A DNA stretch of 64,000 nt from Dyella choica (lineage in GTDB: Bacteria; Pseudomonadota; Gammaproteobacteria; Xanthomonadales; Rhodanobacteraceae): assembly GCF_003977665.1 (NCBI RefSeq), contig NZ_RYYV01000001.1, positions 62,001 through 126,000 on the forward strand, in the 5' to 3' direction. The position numbers were made by a program, and so were the translations under genes. Below the pieces are notes generated by a model. That model made no database searches and was not told the origin of the DNA. It saw nothing but the letters and a program-made list of their open reading frames with translations. Shown one piece after another: positions 1 to 10,120 of this stretch (position 1 is its first letter; every line of letters starts with the position of its first letter).

Positions 1-598
1 CCACGGTGCGATCGTGGCTGCGATTGAAGGGTGCATACAACTTGCGCAGCAAACCGATGGCGCGTTCGCTGGAACTGCCGATCACGATGCGATCGGGACG
101 CAGGCAGTCTTCGACTGCGTCGCCTTCCTTCAGGAATTCGGGATTGGAAGCCACGTCGAAATCGATCGCCGCGCCGCGCGCGGCAAGCTCCGCGGCTACC
201 GCCACGCGCACGCGATCGGCGGTACCTACCGGTACCGTGGACTTGTTGACGATTACCGCATACCGATCCAGGTGCCGGCCGATGGAGCGGGCCACGCTCA
301 ATACGTATTGCAGATCCGCGCTACCGTCTTCGTCCGGCGGCGTGCCCACGGCGATGAAAATGATTTGCGCATGCGCCACGGCCGCGGCCGCATCGGTCGT
401 GAATTCAAGCTGTCCGTTGGCGTGGTTGCGCCGCACGATCGGCTCGAGGCCCGGCTCGAAGATCGGTATCTCGCCGCGGCCGAGGCGAGCCACCTTGCTT
501 TCATCGATGTCGACGCAGACGACATGGTTACCCATTTCGGCCAGGCAGGCTCCGGTAACCAGACCCACATAGCCAGTACCAAAAATGGTGACTTTCAT
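1..598 (-). CDS. ugd: UDP-glucose 6-dehydrogenase, N-terminal part (cut by window edge)
   Basis: Oxidises UDP-glucose to UDP-glucuronate with two NAD+, feeding capsule, exopolysaccharide and LPS precursor pools in the cytosol. Only the first 199 codons are in the window; the gene runs off the left edge. The start ATG at 598-596 gives an N-terminal Rossmann nucleotide loop ([10 protein letters not shown], about residues 7-16), followed by the family segments [32 protein letters not shown] and [12 protein letters not shown]. The catalytic-Cys domain lies outside the window. The spacer to the next gene (599-752) shows nothing certain. The family call is firm; the exact sugar substrate within the UDP-sugar dehydrogenase group is inferred. 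Confidence 0.93.
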   Translation of the reverse strand, partial: MKVTIFGTGYVGLVTGACLAEMGNHVVCVDIDESKVARLGRGEIPIFEPGLEPIVRRNHANGQLEFTTDAAAAVAHAQIIFIAVGTPPDEDGSADLQYVLSVARSIGRHLDRYAVIVNKSTVPVGTADRVRVAVAAELAARGAAIDFDVASNPEFLKEGDAVEDCLRPDRIVIGSSSERAIGLLRKLYAPFNRSHDRTV

Positions 599-752
599 CG
601 TATCGGATCAACACCTTGTAGAGGGGCGTGAATTCTAACAGCGTCAAAAGAAACGCCTATGTCAAGGACACCGGCGCTTGTGCCCATCAAACGCAAACGG
701 GGCGCGATCGTTCGCGCCCCGTTCATCCAGGCATTACGTTGCCGAGGGGCGA

Positions 753-1538
753 TTACTTGCCGCTGGGCTCTTCGCCACCGCCCTGAGCTTGTGCGCCAGC
801 CGGCGTGGGGCCGGTGCTCACCAGGGTCACGTCGAAGATCAGTGTGGCATTCGGCGGGAACGGACGGTTCGGCTCCGCGCCATAGGCCAGGTTCGGCGGG
901 ATGAAGAGCTTGTAGTGACCGCCTACCTGCATCAGCTGCAAGCCTTCGCGGAAGCCCGGGATTACGTGGGCGAGCGGAATCGCGGTCGGCCCCGGCGGGT
1001 TGTTCTTGTCGGAGCTGTCGAACACTTCGCCGTTTACCAGGGTGCCCTTGTAGTTCACCTTGACCGTGTCGTTCGGACCCGGACGGGCGCCAGTGCCCTG
1101 GCTGATGACCTGGTACTGCAGGCCCGAAGCGGTGGCCTTCACGCCCGCGGCGCTCTTGTTCTTGGCCAGGAAGGCATCACCTTCGGCCTTGTTTTTCGCC
1201 GACATGGCGTCGAATTCCGCCTGGCCCTTGGCCTTGGCTTCCTCGACGAAGGCCTTCCACACCGGGGCAGCCTGCTCATCGGTCATGCTCGGACGCTGGC
1301 CGCTCAATGCAGCGGTCACGGCGCGACCCACAGCCGCCGGGTCCACCAGTTCGCGCATCGGCCCAGGAACCTGCCCAGCGATCTGATAGCCGAGAATTTC
1401 ACTGGCCTTGGTCTTGTCGACGGCACCGGTGGCTGCGGTGCTGGTCGTCTTGGACGTCTGGGCCTGCGCGCCAGCGGTGATGCCCAGCGCAACGGCCAGC
1501 GCGGCCGCAGTCAGCGTGGGTCGCAGAAAATGCTTCAT
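753..1538 (-). CDS. Exported FKBP-type peptidyl-prolyl isomerase (FkpA/Mip-like)
   Basis: Periplasmic peptidyl-prolyl cis-trans isomerase and folding helper. The ATG at 1538 is preceded by GGGAG, and the 261-residue product opens with a Sec signal peptide ending near GAQA-QT (about residue 26). An N-terminal FKBP dimerisation-type segment (about 35-125) is followed by the FKBP domain (about 130-240) with VNYKGTLVNGEVFDSS, the PGFREGL strand and the LAYG motif. The tail is Gly/Pro/Gln-rich. The layout matches FkpA and Mip, which act as dimers on outer-membrane protein precursors. It appears to be a single-gene unit, downstream of the antiporter in the same direction with a 168-bp gap. Confidence 0.9.
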   Translation of the reverse strand: MKHFLRPTLTAAALAVALGITAGAQAQTSKTTSTAATGAVDKTKASEILGYQIAGQVPGPMRELVDPAAVGRAVTAALSGQRPSMTDEQAAPVWKAFVEEAKAKGQAEFDAMSAKNKAEGDAFLAKNKSAAGVKATASGLQYQVISQGTGARPGPNDTVKVNYKGTLVNGEVFDSSDKNNPPGPTAIPLAHVIPGFREGLQLMQVGGHYKLFIPPNLAYGAEPNRPFPPNATLIFDVTLVSTGPTPAGAQAQGGGEEPSGK

Positions 1539-1706
1539 TCGGAACTCCCTAAGTCTTTGGATTTGCCGGCGTGCCCCGCCGGACCTCCCCCCAAATGGAG
1601 GCTGGCCACGCATTGTGCGGTGTCCAGTCCGGTCTTGGCAACGACGATTCGTAGTTGACCACCCGTCCGTTGAAAAGTTCAGGCTGGCGTGTGCGCAACG
1701 CCTCGT

Positions 1707-3473
1707 TCAGCTCGATTCGTTAGGAGAAGATGAAGGCTTTTCCAGCGTTTCGCGTAGTGCCGCCTGCAGTCTTGCGTGCATCTTCACCAGGCCTCGCCAA
1801 AGAATGATGGCGAGAAATACGCACACGGCAACCAGCGAAAGCGCCACGCCGCGGGGCGGCAAAATGGTCGAACCCAATACACCGACCAGGATGGCCAGAA
1901 CCAACAGCGTCGCCAGCGGAATCAGTTTCGCAAGAACCTGCCGAATCGCCTGGGTGTACGAGCCAGCGAACCGCTCCCGTATGCCCAGTTCCGCCAGCAG
2001 CATGCCGAGGGCTTCGGCTTTGCGATACACCGCAATCAACAAGGGCAGCGACAGAAACAGCGCGCAGGCCCAGATCACCGAGTGGCGCGTGTCGCGATCA
2101 AGCCCCAAGCGCTCGAACCAGACGGCGTTGTGCGCGTTGAAGTAGGCACCGATCACGAACAGCGTAACGACCAGCGAAATGTTCACCGCGATATGCCAAA
2201 GCAACCGGCGAAACATCTGCGCCAGCACTACGTTCTCGTCGACGGGACGCAGATTTTCCAGCCAGCCGCTGTAGCTGGTGATCACCAGCCGTAACGGCCG
2301 CGGCACTATGTGCCGGCCCGCCCGAACCAGCAATTCGGTGGAACGCAGCAAGTAGGGTGAAGCCACCATGCAGATCAGCGCGGCCGCCACCGCGGTCGGA
2401 TAAATGAAATCGTCCACCGCATGCAACGTAAGTCCAAGCGCTGCGATCACGAACGAGAACTCACCGATCTGCGCCATGCAAAGCCCGGCACGCAACGACG
2501 TGCGCAAATCATGGCCGATGAAGAACATGCCCGCGCTGCAGACCACGCTTTTGCCCAGCATCACCGTCAAGGCGATCAACACGGCGGGCAGCGCATAGTG
2601 CGCGAGTTGGAATGGGTCGATCTTCAAGCCGATCGCCACGAAAAACAGCGCGGCAAACATGTCGCGCAGCGGCTCGACCAGATGCACGACGCGTGAAGCG
2701 CTGTGCGCTTCGGCCACCACCGCACCGGCCAGGAACGCGCCAAGCGCCACGCTGAAACCCAGCCATGCCGCCAGCAAGCTGGTGCCGAAACAAATGCCCA
2801 GCACGCTGACCAATAGAGTTTCGTCGCGATCGAAGCGCGCGACGTAATCCACCAGCCGCGGCAATAACAACAGCCCCACGATCATGCCGGCCAGCACGAA
2901 CAACCCCAGGTGCCCTACCAGAGCGAAGGCGGTTCCCGTCTCCACCGTGCCACTGATGGCGATTGCAGTCAGCAAGGTGAGCAACACGATGGTAAGCATG
3001 TCTTCGGCCACCAGCATGCCGATCACCAGTCGCGCAAACGGCCATTGGCGAAAGCCGCTTTCTTCCAGTGCGCGCATCGCTACCATGGTGGAGGACAAGG
3101 CCACGATGGCGCCCAGAAACAACGCGTTGCGCCCGCCCCAACCGAACAGCAGGCCGATCTGATAACCCAGCCACAACATGAAGCCTACTTCGATCACGGT
3201 GACCAGCAACACAGTGCCGCCGACCTGGCGCAGCTTGCGCACGCTGAACTCCAGTCCCAGCGTGAACATCAGCAGCACGACGCCAAGATTGGAAATATCG
3301 GCGATGGCGCGCGGATCGGCGACCAGCACCCCCGGTGTATGCGGACCGATCACCACACCCGCGAGGATGTAGCCGGGAAGCACGGGTATCCGCAAGCGCT
3401 GGAACAATACGGTCGTGGCACCGGCCACCAGCATCACCAGTGCGAGATCGCGAAGGAAGCCGATATCGTGCAT
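1707..3473 (-). CDS. CPA2-family cation:proton antiporter with an extra C-terminal membrane block
   Basis: A 588-residue inner-membrane monovalent cation/H+ exchanger. Residues 1-385 form the KefB/YbaL-like Na_H_exchanger domain (PVLPGYILAGVVIGP near the N-terminus, the VVLLMFTLGLEFS helix, GMLVAEDMLTIVLL). In place of the cytosolic TrkA-N/RCK domain usual for KefB or KefC, the C-terminus (about 415-565) has roughly four more hydrophobic segments (for example NISLVVTLFVIGAYF and LIPLATLLVLAILVGVLG), then a short charged and serine-rich tail. Regulation by glutathione or nucleotide binding as in Kef is therefore not supported. Start ATG at 3473 has only a weak ribosome site. The transported ion cannot be told from sequence. 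Confidence 0.85.
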   Translation of the reverse strand: MHDIGFLRDLALVMLVAGATTVLFQRLRIPVLPGYILAGVVIGPHTPGVLVADPRAIADISNLGVVLLMFTLGLEFSVRKLRQVGGTVLLVTVIEVGFMLWLGYQIGLLFGWGGRNALFLGAIVALSSTMVAMRALEESGFRQWPFARLVIGMLVAEDMLTIVLLTLLTAIAISGTVETGTAFALVGHLGLFVLAGMIVGLLLLPRLVDYVARFDRDETLLVSVLGICFGTSLLAAWLGFSVALGAFLAGAVVAEAHSASRVVHLVEPLRDMFAALFFVAIGLKIDPFQLAHYALPAVLIALTVMLGKSVVCSAGMFFIGHDLRTSLRAGLCMAQIGEFSFVIAALGLTLHAVDDFIYPTAVAAALICMVASPYLLRSTELLVRAGRHIVPRPLRLVITSYSGWLENLRPVDENVVLAQMFRRLLWHIAVNISLVVTLFVIGAYFNAHNAVWFERLGLDRDTRHSVIWACALFLSLPLLIAVYRKAEALGMLLAELGIRERFAGSYTQAIRQVLAKLIPLATLLVLAILVGVLGSTILPPRGVALSLVAVCVFLAIILWRGLVKMHARLQAALRETLEKPSSSPNESS

Positions 3474-3605
3474 GCCGTACTCACGAAGGTACCCGGTTCA
3501 CAGCTTAACCCGATGCAACGACCCCGCCGCTAGCCTGGGAGGCTCGTCCCTGCCCGTGAGTTTGTGTGCGATGTTCACTCGCCATGAACTTTTTCTAAAA
3601 AAAGC

Positions 3606-3634
3606 TTGACGGAATTACGAACCCACCCTATTCT
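3606..3634 (+). promoter_or_regulatory. sigma70 promoter for the tRNA Ala-Glu-Asp operon
   Basis: TTGACG (3606-3611), a 17-bp spacer and TATTCT (3629-3634), ending 17 bp before the mature tRNA-Ala. The spacing and near-consensus -35 match strong stable-RNA promoters. Confidence 0.72.
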
Positions 3635-3651
3635 TTTTTGCTTCCAGCGGC

Positions 3652-3727
<76 letters not shown>

Positions 3728-3735
3728 ACATACAC

Positions 3736-3811
3736 GTCCCCATCGTCTAGAGGCCTAGGACATCACCCTTTCACGGTGGCGACCGGGGTTCGAATCCCCG
3801 TGGGGACGCCA
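3736..3811 (+). tRNA. tRNA-Glu (TTC)
   Basis: 76 nt, CCA encoded, 8 bp after tRNA-Ala. Acceptor GTCCCCA/TGGGGAC; the anticodon loop CTTTCAC gives TTC. Confidence 0.97.
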
Positions 3812-3887
3812 TTTCACCTGATCAGCAGGCGGAGTGGAAAAGGACTTGGTAAGTTGGCCGCTGCTGGTAGGTAAGGTTGTACAAAGT

Positions 3888-3964
3888 GGAGCGGTAGTTC
3901 AGTCGGTTAGAATGCTGGCCTGTCACGCCGGAGGTCGCGGGTTCGAGTCCCGTCCGCTCCGCCA
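3888..3964 (+). tRNA. tRNA-Asp (GTC), copy 1
   Basis: 77 nt, CCA encoded, anticodon GTC. The sequence is identical to the second tRNA-Asp at 17095-17171 on the other strand. Last gene of the Ala-Glu-Asp operon. Confidence 0.97.
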
Positions 3965-3977
3965 CCTTTCCAAAGAG

Positions 3978-3998
3978 CCCGCGTCCAGCGGGTTTTTT
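3978..3998 (+). terminator. Intrinsic terminator of the tRNA operon
   Basis: CCCGC/GCGGG stem with a 5-nt loop followed by six T, starting 13 bp after tRNA-Asp. Confidence 0.8.
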
Positions 3999-4137
3999 GT
4001 TGCCTGCGAAAAGCGAATGCGCGACGACGGTGATCGACCGGGCGATCGAGCCGCACGTCGCCGCTACAGCGTAGGCTGGCACGCCCCCCCTGTCTCGCCG
4101 ACTCTACGCAGGACGCGACTGGAAGCGTGCACTCAAG

Positions 4138-4707
4138 CTACAACCCAAGCTCTACGCTGAAGGCAGGCCCGCGATACAAATCATGCTCGCCCCCACCTTC
4201 GAAACGGCTGCGTAGAATGCGATAACCGGCCGAGACATACAGGCTGCGGACAACGTGCAACTTCGCTTGCGCACCATAATCGACGCTGCGGCGAAGGTTG
4301 CCAGTGGTCGACTTGCCGGGCGTGTAGAAACCAAAAACCCCCAGCTGGAGCCTGGGCAATACTCCCAGGAAAAGTGAACCACCGAAGCCCAGGCCGCCGC
4401 CGCGTCCATATCGGCTGTCCTGGTACTGATAACGAACGCCTACTTGGGGGTGGAAGATCGGTAGCGCGGGGGAAAGCAGTAGATCGCCCGAGTAGACATC
4501 GGCATTGCCGTCACCTCGCCCGGTATGCAGATAGCCGAGGTCGGCGCGCAGCAACCCCGGAATCACCCGCCCGCCCAAGCTCCCAGCGACCGAGCCATCG
4601 CCGCCGCTGAGCGACAAGTCGACCGCAAAAGCGGTGGATGACATCATGCCTAACAAACCAACCAGCATGGCTGCGAATTTCTGTCCTCGCGTCCTTTCGC
4701 CTTGCAT
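4138..4707 (-). CDS. YfaZ-family outer-membrane protein
   Basis: A 189-residue exported protein with a signal peptide ending at STAFA, followed by alternating hydrophobic/Gly-rich strands typical of a small beta-barrel and ending in VELGL, an outer-membrane-like aromatic/aliphatic C-terminal strand. The overall pattern (Gly-rich start, VGVRYQYQDSRYG, YVSAGYRILRSRF) matches the YfaZ family. I chose the ATG at 4707 because GGAG lies just upstream; a TTG four codons earlier is possible. Function in the outer membrane is not known. Probably monocistronic, facing the DUF1249/ppsR unit from 116 bp downstream. Confidence 0.68.
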   Translation of the reverse strand: MQGERTRGQKFAAMLVGLLGMMSSTAFAVDLSLSGGDGSVAGSLGGRVIPGLLRADLGYLHTGRGDGNADVYSGDLLLSPALPIFHPQVGVRYQYQDSRYGRGGGLGFGGSLFLGVLPRLQLGVFGFYTPGKSTTGNLRRSVDYGAQAKLHVVRSLYVSAGYRILRSRFEGGGEHDLYRGPAFSVELGL

Positions 4708-4823
4708 CGATCTCCACAACCTCGTCTAGCTCCAAAAACAGAAGAACCAGAATACGCACACGGAAGGACCCGGCCAACCCAGTCGCAACGCCTTGCAACA
4801 CTTTGGTAGCCACGATGAACGGC

Positions 4824-5297
4824 TCAGCCGCTTGATTTGGCCACTCGCTCCAGCGTCCCCGCCGAATGCCCCTGTTCCACCAGATATTCGAGCCAGCGGG
4901 TCAGAAAGCTGTTCATCTGCAGCCGATGCTGGAACACCGTATGCGCAGGCGGGAACGGTCCCAGCACCTGCCACAGATGGCGGCCGGGATGGCAATGCAA
5001 AGCCTCGGCGACATGGGCGTCGCTATACATGCGCAACTGCGCCGATGGTGCGCGGCGACCGGTCTGCGCATCGACAAACCCGTAGGTCAGTTCAAGCTCC
5101 AACGTATAGGGGTGGCGCTCCTGCAGCACCAGATGCACGGGCAGGCCATCGTCGACATCCGACACGTAATCGCCCAGTTCCAGCTGCTGCGGAGCGAACA
5201 GGCGCGTCAGCCGATGGTAATTCTCGGCATACAGTCCCATCAGGAACTCGAAGCGTCCTGGCAGCAGAGCGGTACGGCGGTCGAGTACGGCACTCAT
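4824..5297 (-). CDS. DUF1249 (YqiB-like) conserved protein
   Basis: A 157-residue cytosolic protein of the DUF1249/YqiB family, recognised by the FEFLMGLYAENYHRL opening, the LVLQERHPYTLELELTYGF core and the HTVFQHRLQMNSFLTRWLEYL segment. No catalytic residues are obvious, and E. coli YqiB gives no solid biochemical function. It starts 17 bp after ppsR ends, on the same strand, so the two are probably cotranscribed. Whether that reflects a shared role with PEP synthase control is open. Confidence 0.82.
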   Translation of the reverse strand: MSAVLDRRTALLPGRFEFLMGLYAENYHRLTRLFAPQQLELGDYVSDVDDGLPVHLVLQERHPYTLELELTYGFVDAQTGRRAPSAQLRMYSDAHVAEALHCHPGRHLWQVLGPFPPAHTVFQHRLQMNSFLTRWLEYLVEQGHSAGTLERVAKSSG

Positions 5298-5314
5298 ATG
5301 CTTGCGGTCGTCTC

Positions 5315-6130
5315 CTAGTACATGGTTTTTTCAATGCCGAACTGATCGAGGATTTTGCTCGCAATCTCTTCGATCGAAACGTGCGTGGTGTTTAGGTATG
5401 GAATGCCCGCCTGGCGCATCAGCCTTTCGGCCTGCTCCAGCTCCCAGCGGCATTGCTTCAAGGTGGCATACCGGCTGCCCGGGCGCCGCTCTTCGCGAAT
5501 CTGCGCCAGACGCTGAGCTTCGATGGTGAGGCCGAACAGACGGTGCTTGTTGGTGCGCAGACGGGCCGGGAGCTCGAGCTTGTCCAGATCCTCTTCGGTC
5601 AGAGGGTAGTTGGCGGCGCAGACTCCATAATGCAAGGCCATGTACAAGCATGTGGGCGTTTTGCCCGAGCGCGACACGCCGACCAGGATCAGATCCGCCT
5701 GCGCGTAATCCACCGCCATGCCATCATCGTGGCTCAAGGCGTAGTTGGTGGCGTTGATGCGCGCCTCGTACTTGGCGAAATCCACCAGGCCATGTGAACG
5801 GTTCACCGCGCCCGAATGGCGGGTGCCCAGTTCGTCCTCCAAGGGGCCGATGAACGGCGCAAACACATCCAGCATCAGTGCCCCGCTGGTGGCCACGATC
5901 TCACACAGCGCGGGGTCGGCCATAGTGTTGACCACGATCGGCCGGTGCCCGCTCTGGGCATACCTGGTCTTGATGCGCAGCGCGGCATTCTCCGCTTTCT
6001 GAGGGGTGTCGATGAACGGCAGGCGGTGCTTTTCGAATTGCACCCCCTCGAATTGGGCAAGAATGCTGTTCCCGATCGTCTCGGCCGTAATACCAGTGGA
6101 ATCGGAGATGAAAAAAACCGAGCGTTGCAT
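5315..6130 (-). CDS. ppsR: PEP synthase regulatory protein (kinase/pyrophosphorylase, DUF299)
   Basis: Bifunctional serine/threonine kinase and phosphotransferase that inactivates PEP synthase by ADP-dependent phosphorylation and reactivates it with phosphate. The 271-residue product has the usual family length. The ATG at 6130 gives the standard opening RSVFFISDSTGITAETIG, and the P-loop GVSRSGKTPTC (about residues 150-160) is intact, as is the C-terminal LNTTHVSIEEIASKIL block. It is divergent from its predicted target ppsA with a 226-bp shared intergenic region, so the two can be controlled jointly. Confidence 0.96.
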   Translation of the reverse strand: MQRSVFFISDSTGITAETIGNSILAQFEGVQFEKHRLPFIDTPQKAENAALRIKTRYAQSGHRPIVVNTMADPALCEIVATSGALMLDVFAPFIGPLEDELGTRHSGAVNRSHGLVDFAKYEARINATNYALSHDDGMAVDYAQADLILVGVSRSGKTPTCLYMALHYGVCAANYPLTEEDLDKLELPARLRTNKHRLFGLTIEAQRLAQIREERRPGSRYATLKQCRWELEQAERLMRQAGIPYLNTTHVSIEEIASKILDQFGIEKTMY

Positions 6131-6356
6131 GCGTTTTCCGTGGGCGGCCTGGATCCTTGCTTTGCACCATAACCCAAGCAAGAAGCCTTGTCGTTGCTTG
6201 ACTTTTGCCTGACTGGTATGCAGGTGGCGCGCCACCAGAGCGCAATGGTCTTCTTGTGCCGCGCACCATCGACAGCGGACAATACCAGTCTTGTGCGACC
6301 GGTTTGGCCCGGCATCGCAGCCTGCTTTTTCCCTTAGAGCTCTTGAGGAGACCCCC

Positions 6357-8732
6357 TTGAACGATCTGGTGCTTTGGCTCGACCAACTGCGCATGACCGA
6401 CCTCGGCAAAGTTGGCGGCAAGAATGCGTCGCTCGGCGAGATGATCGGCAACCTGGCCCAGCTAGGGGTATCCGTGCCCGGCGGATTCGCCACCACGGCC
6501 CAGGCTTTCCAGCAGTATCTGGAAAAGAGCGGCCTGTCCCAGCGCATCGCCGAGCGGCTGACTTCGCTGGACGTCGATGACGTGGATGCCCTGGTCGCAG
6601 GCGGCAAGGAAATTCGCGGCTGGATCGTCGACACCGCCCTGCCCGCCCACCTGGAAGGAGCGATACGCGATGCCTACGCCAAACTGTGCAAGGACGCAGG
6701 CGCTGACAACATTGCCGTGGCCGTGCGCTCCTCTGCCACGGCGGAAGACCTGCCGGACGCCTCCTTCGCCGGCCAGCAGGAAACCTTCCTCAATGTAGTC
6801 GGCATCGATGACGTGCTGCACAAGGTGAAGGAAGTCTTCGCCTCGCTGTACAACGACCGCGCGATCGCCTACCGCGTGCACCAGGGCTTCAAGCACGAGG
6901 ACGTGTTCCTTTCCGCCGGCGTGCAGTTGATGGTGCGCTCGGACGTTGGTGCCTCGGGCGTACTGTTCACTCTCGATACCGAATCCGGCTTCCGCGACGT
7001 GGTGTTCGTCACCGGCAGCTATGGCCTGGGCGAAATGGTGGTGCAAGGCGCGGTGAACCCGGATGAGTTCTACGTGTTCAAGCCTACTTTGAAGGCCGGC
7101 AAACCCGCCGTGCTGCGCCGCAGCCTCGGCGCCAAGCAGCAGCGTATGGTTTATTCGGACCAGCCGGGCGAGCGCGTACGGATCGAGGAAACACCGGTTA
7201 CCGATCGCAACCGTTTCTGCATCACCGACGAAGACGTGCAGGAATTGGCCAAGCAGGCACTGGTGATCGAGCAGCACTACCAGCGCCCGATGGACGTCGA
7301 GTGGGCTAAGGACGGCAACACCGGCAAGCTGTACATCGTGCAAGCGCGCCCGGAAACAGTGAAATCGCGCGCGCATGCCACGCAGCTCGAGCGCTTCCAC
7401 CTTAACGAAAAAGGCAAGGTGCTGGCGGAAGGCCGCGCCATCGGCCAAAAGATCGGCAGCGGCAAGGCACGGGTGATCCGTTCGCTGGCGGACATGAACA
7501 AAGTGCAGCCCGGCGACGTGCTGGTTGCCGACATGACCGACCCGGATTGGGAGCCGGTGATGAAGCGCGCCTCCGCCATCGTGACCAATCGCGGCGGACG
7601 CACCTGTCACGCCGCGATCATCGCGCGCGAACTGGGCGTGCCCGCCGTGGTCGGCACCGGCCATGCGCTGGATACGATTCCCGACGGCCATGAGGTCACC
7701 GTTTCCTGCGCCGAAGGCGACACTGGCCTGATCTACGAAGGCCAATTGAAATTCGAGCGAGTAACCGCCGACCTCGGCGCGATGCCGGAGGCGCCGCTCA
7801 AGATCATGATGAACGTCGCCAACCCGGAGCGCGCTTTCGACTTCGGCATGCTGCCCAACGCGGGCATCGGCCTGGCACGCCTGGAGATGATCATTGCCAG
7901 CCACATCGGCGTGCATCCCAAAGCCCTGCTCGAATACAGCCGGCAGGATGCGCAAACGCAGGCAAAGATCGACGCGCGCATCGCCGGCTACAAGGGTCCG
8001 GTGAGCTTCTACGTCGACCGCCTGGCCGAAGGCGTCGCCACCATCGCCGCGTCGGTCTACCCCAAACCGGTGATCGTGCGCCTGTCGGATTTCAAGTCCA
8101 ACGAATACGCGAACCTGCTCGGCGGACAGCGCTACGAGCCGCACGAAGAAAACCCGATGATCGGCTACCGCGGCGCCAGCCGTTACGTCGACGCTGGCTT
8201 TGCCGAATCGTTCGGCCTGGAATGCAAGGCCGTCAAGCACGTGCGCGAAGTGATGGGCCTCACCAACGTCTGGGTGATGATTCCCTTCGTGCGCACGCTC
8301 GACGAAGGCCGCAAGGTGGTCGAAGTACTCGCCAGGAACGGGCTCAAGCAGGGCGAGCATGACCTCAAGGTCATCATGATGTGCGAACTGCCGTCCAATG
8401 CCCTGCTCGCGGATGAATTCCTGGACATCTTCGATGGCTTCTCGATCGGCTCGAACGACCTCACCCAGCTCACGCTTGGTCTGGATCGCGATTCCAGCGT
8501 GGTCGCCCATTTGTTCGACGAACGCGACCCGGCGGTGAAAAAGCTGCTGGCCATGGCGATCAAGACCGCGCGTGCGCGCGGCAAGTACGTGGGCATCTGC
8601 GGCCAAGGCCCGTCCGACCATCCGGACCTGGCCGAATGGCTGATGGACCAGGGCATCGAATCGGTATCGCTCAATCCAGACACCGTGGTCGATACCTGGT
8701 TGCGGCTGGCGAAGAAAAAGGCGGCGGCTTAA
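6357..8732 (+). CDS. ppsA: Phosphoenolpyruvate synthase
   Basis: Makes PEP from pyruvate and ATP (with AMP and phosphate) for gluconeogenesis. The 791-residue product matches the family length: N-terminal ATP-grasp ([32 protein letters not shown]), swivelling phosphohistidine domain with [14 protein letters not shown] (His418), and C-terminal PEP/pyruvate-binding barrel ending [12 protein letters not shown] and [12 protein letters not shown] place the start at TTG 6357 because GAGGAG precedes it at proper spacing and the protein then begins [13 protein letters not shown] 6393 is the next option. The regulator ppsR is divergent upstream. Confidence 0.95.
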   Translation: MNDLVLWLDQLRMTDLGKVGGKNASLGEMIGNLAQLGVSVPGGFATTAQAFQQYLEKSGLSQRIAERLTSLDVDDVDALVAGGKEIRGWIVDTALPAHLEGAIRDAYAKLCKDAGADNIAVAVRSSATAEDLPDASFAGQQETFLNVVGIDDVLHKVKEVFASLYNDRAIAYRVHQGFKHEDVFLSAGVQLMVRSDVGASGVLFTLDTESGFRDVVFVTGSYGLGEMVVQGAVNPDEFYVFKPTLKAGKPAVLRRSLGAKQQRMVYSDQPGERVRIEETPVTDRNRFCITDEDVQELAKQALVIEQHYQRPMDVEWAKDGNTGKLYIVQARPETVKSRAHATQLERFHLNEKGKVLAEGRAIGQKIGSGKARVIRSLADMNKVQPGDVLVADMTDPDWEPVMKRASAIVTNRGGRTCHAAIIARELGVPAVVGTGHALDTIPDGHEVTVSCAEGDTGLIYEGQLKFERVTADLGAMPEAPLKIMMNVANPERAFDFGMLPNAGIGLARLEMIIASHIGVHPKALLEYSRQDAQTQAKIDARIAGYKGPVSFYVDRLAEGVATIAASVYPKPVIVRLSDFKSNEYANLLGGQRYEPHEENPMIGYRGASRYVDAGFAESFGLECKAVKHVREVMGLTNVWVMIPFVRTLDEGRKVVEVLARNGLKQGEHDLKVIMMCELPSNALLADEFLDIFDGFSIGSNDLTQLTLGLDRDSSVVAHLFDERDPAVKKLLAMAIKTARARGKYVGICGQGPSDHPDLAEWLMDQGIESVSLNPDTVVDTWLRLAKKKAAA

Positions 8733-8875
8733 GGAAACTCTGAATAAGTTCAGAGTTTCCGCGGGCCAGGGAAGGCCCGCCGCAAATCAGGCGCGCAAGC
8801 GCTTGATTTGGCGTAGCCGAGTCCGGGCGTGTACCGGACTTAAGCGCGTCTAAAAAAGTCCGTGACGGACTTTTT
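8733..8875. repeat. Stack of five consecutive hairpins after ppsA
   Basis: Beginning directly after the ppsA stop codon there are five inverted repeats head to tail: 8733-8760 (12-bp perfect stem, loop TAAG), 8761-8780 (7-bp GC stem), 8783-8810 (12 bp with one G-T, GCAA loop), 8820-8840 (7 bp) and 8853-8875 (10 bp, TGA loop, ending in T5 and flanked by A5, so it can terminate in both directions). The last is a plausible ppsA terminator. The others are more than a terminator needs and look like a structured repetitive element. Confidence 0.75.
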
Positions 8876-9007
8876 CAGATCATCCTTAAGACCGGCAACG
8901 GGGCGATGGCGACATCGCTCCGTTTGCTTGGTAGACCAGAAACTCTTATGGCGCCTGCGCTGTCCATCCTTGCGGGAAATCTTGTCCCGCCAATTCAAGG
9001 GTATGCC

Positions 9008-9706
9008 ATGCGTCGGGTATTGACCTTCCTTTCCCGTAACAAGGGCTTCCTCGCCTTCATGCTCGGCATGCTGGTGTTTCGCAGTGCCCTCGCCGACTGG
9101 AACGTGGTACCTACCGGTTCGATGCAGCCCACCATCCAGATCGGCGACCGCATCCTGGTAGACAAGGTGGCCTATGACGTCCGCGTGCCGTTTACCCACC
9201 TTTCGTTGGTCCATTTGGCCGATCCCCAGCGCGGGGACATCGTCGTGCTGGACTCACACGCCGCCAACGAAAAGCTGGTAAAGCGCGTAATCGGCACCCC
9301 GGGCGACGAAGTGGCCATGCGCGACAACGTGCTTTACGTCAACGGCATTGCTGCCCGCTATTCGCCGGTTAGCGTGTCCGGCATCCATGACGACTTGCAG
9401 GACCCGGCGCGCTACGAGATGGAGCGCCTGGGCAACATGCAGCACCTGGTGCGGCTTTCACTCTACCGGCCTGGCGAAGCGCGCGACTTCGGCCCGGTGA
9501 CCGTGCCTGCGGGCCAGTACCTGTTGCTGGGCGACAATCGCGACAACAGCCTGGATTCGCGTTATCTCGGGTTCTTCCCGCGCAACGAAATCGTCGGGCG
9601 TTCACGCTATGTCGCGATGTCGCTCGATCCTGACCATCACTACTTGCCCCGTAGGCAGCGGCTGGGCGCCCGTCTGGACAGCACGCCCGCCCCGAGCATC
9701 CGGTAA
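9008..9706 (+). CDS. lepB: Signal peptidase I
   Basis: Inner-membrane serine protease that removes signal peptides from Sec and Tat exported proteins. ATG 9008 has AAGGG upstream. The 232-residue product has one N-terminal membrane segment (about 13-29), then PTGSMQPT with catalytic Ser38, the general-base region LVKRVIGTPGD (Lys92) and GDNRDNSLDSR near the C-terminus. It is shorter than E. coli LepB and has one rather than two membrane anchors. A longer in-frame start at 8906 exists but would add 34 residues lacking family character. It stands alone rather than in a lepA-lepB-rnc operon. Confidence 0.92.
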   Translation: MRRVLTFLSRNKGFLAFMLGMLVFRSALADWNVVPTGSMQPTIQIGDRILVDKVAYDVRVPFTHLSLVHLADPQRGDIVVLDSHAANEKLVKRVIGTPGDEVAMRDNVLYVNGIAARYSPVSVSGIHDDLQDPARYEMERLGNMQHLVRLSLYRPGEARDFGPVTVPAGQYLLLGDNRDNSLDSRYLGFFPRNEIVGRSRYVAMSLDPDHHYLPRRQRLGARLDSTPAPSIR

Positions 9707-9779
9707 GCTCACGGCCAGTTGTCACAGCCACGCACAGCACGTATCATGTCTGGCTCGCGACCCATAGCGCACACTTTTC

Positions 9780-9911
<132 letters not shown>

Positions 9912-10120
9912 CCGAAAAAGCCGTCCGATGAGGCCTCGCCCGTTCGGCCGGGCTTTGCGTTGAGCGGCGAGCCGGACCAGATACGGACCGCCCTCCCTTT
10001 TCCGCCATCGGCCAACTCATCCGTCTGCTCGTGCGCGACCACGATGTGTACGCCATGGCAAAACTTTTGCACCGCCTCCCCACATCCGGCATGCTGCATG
10101 CATCCACCCAGCTGAAAACC

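Noticed and set aside
8906-9007. N-terminal extension of signal peptidase I
   Set aside because: In frame, but it lacks family similarity and the internal ATG at 9008 has a proper ribosome site.
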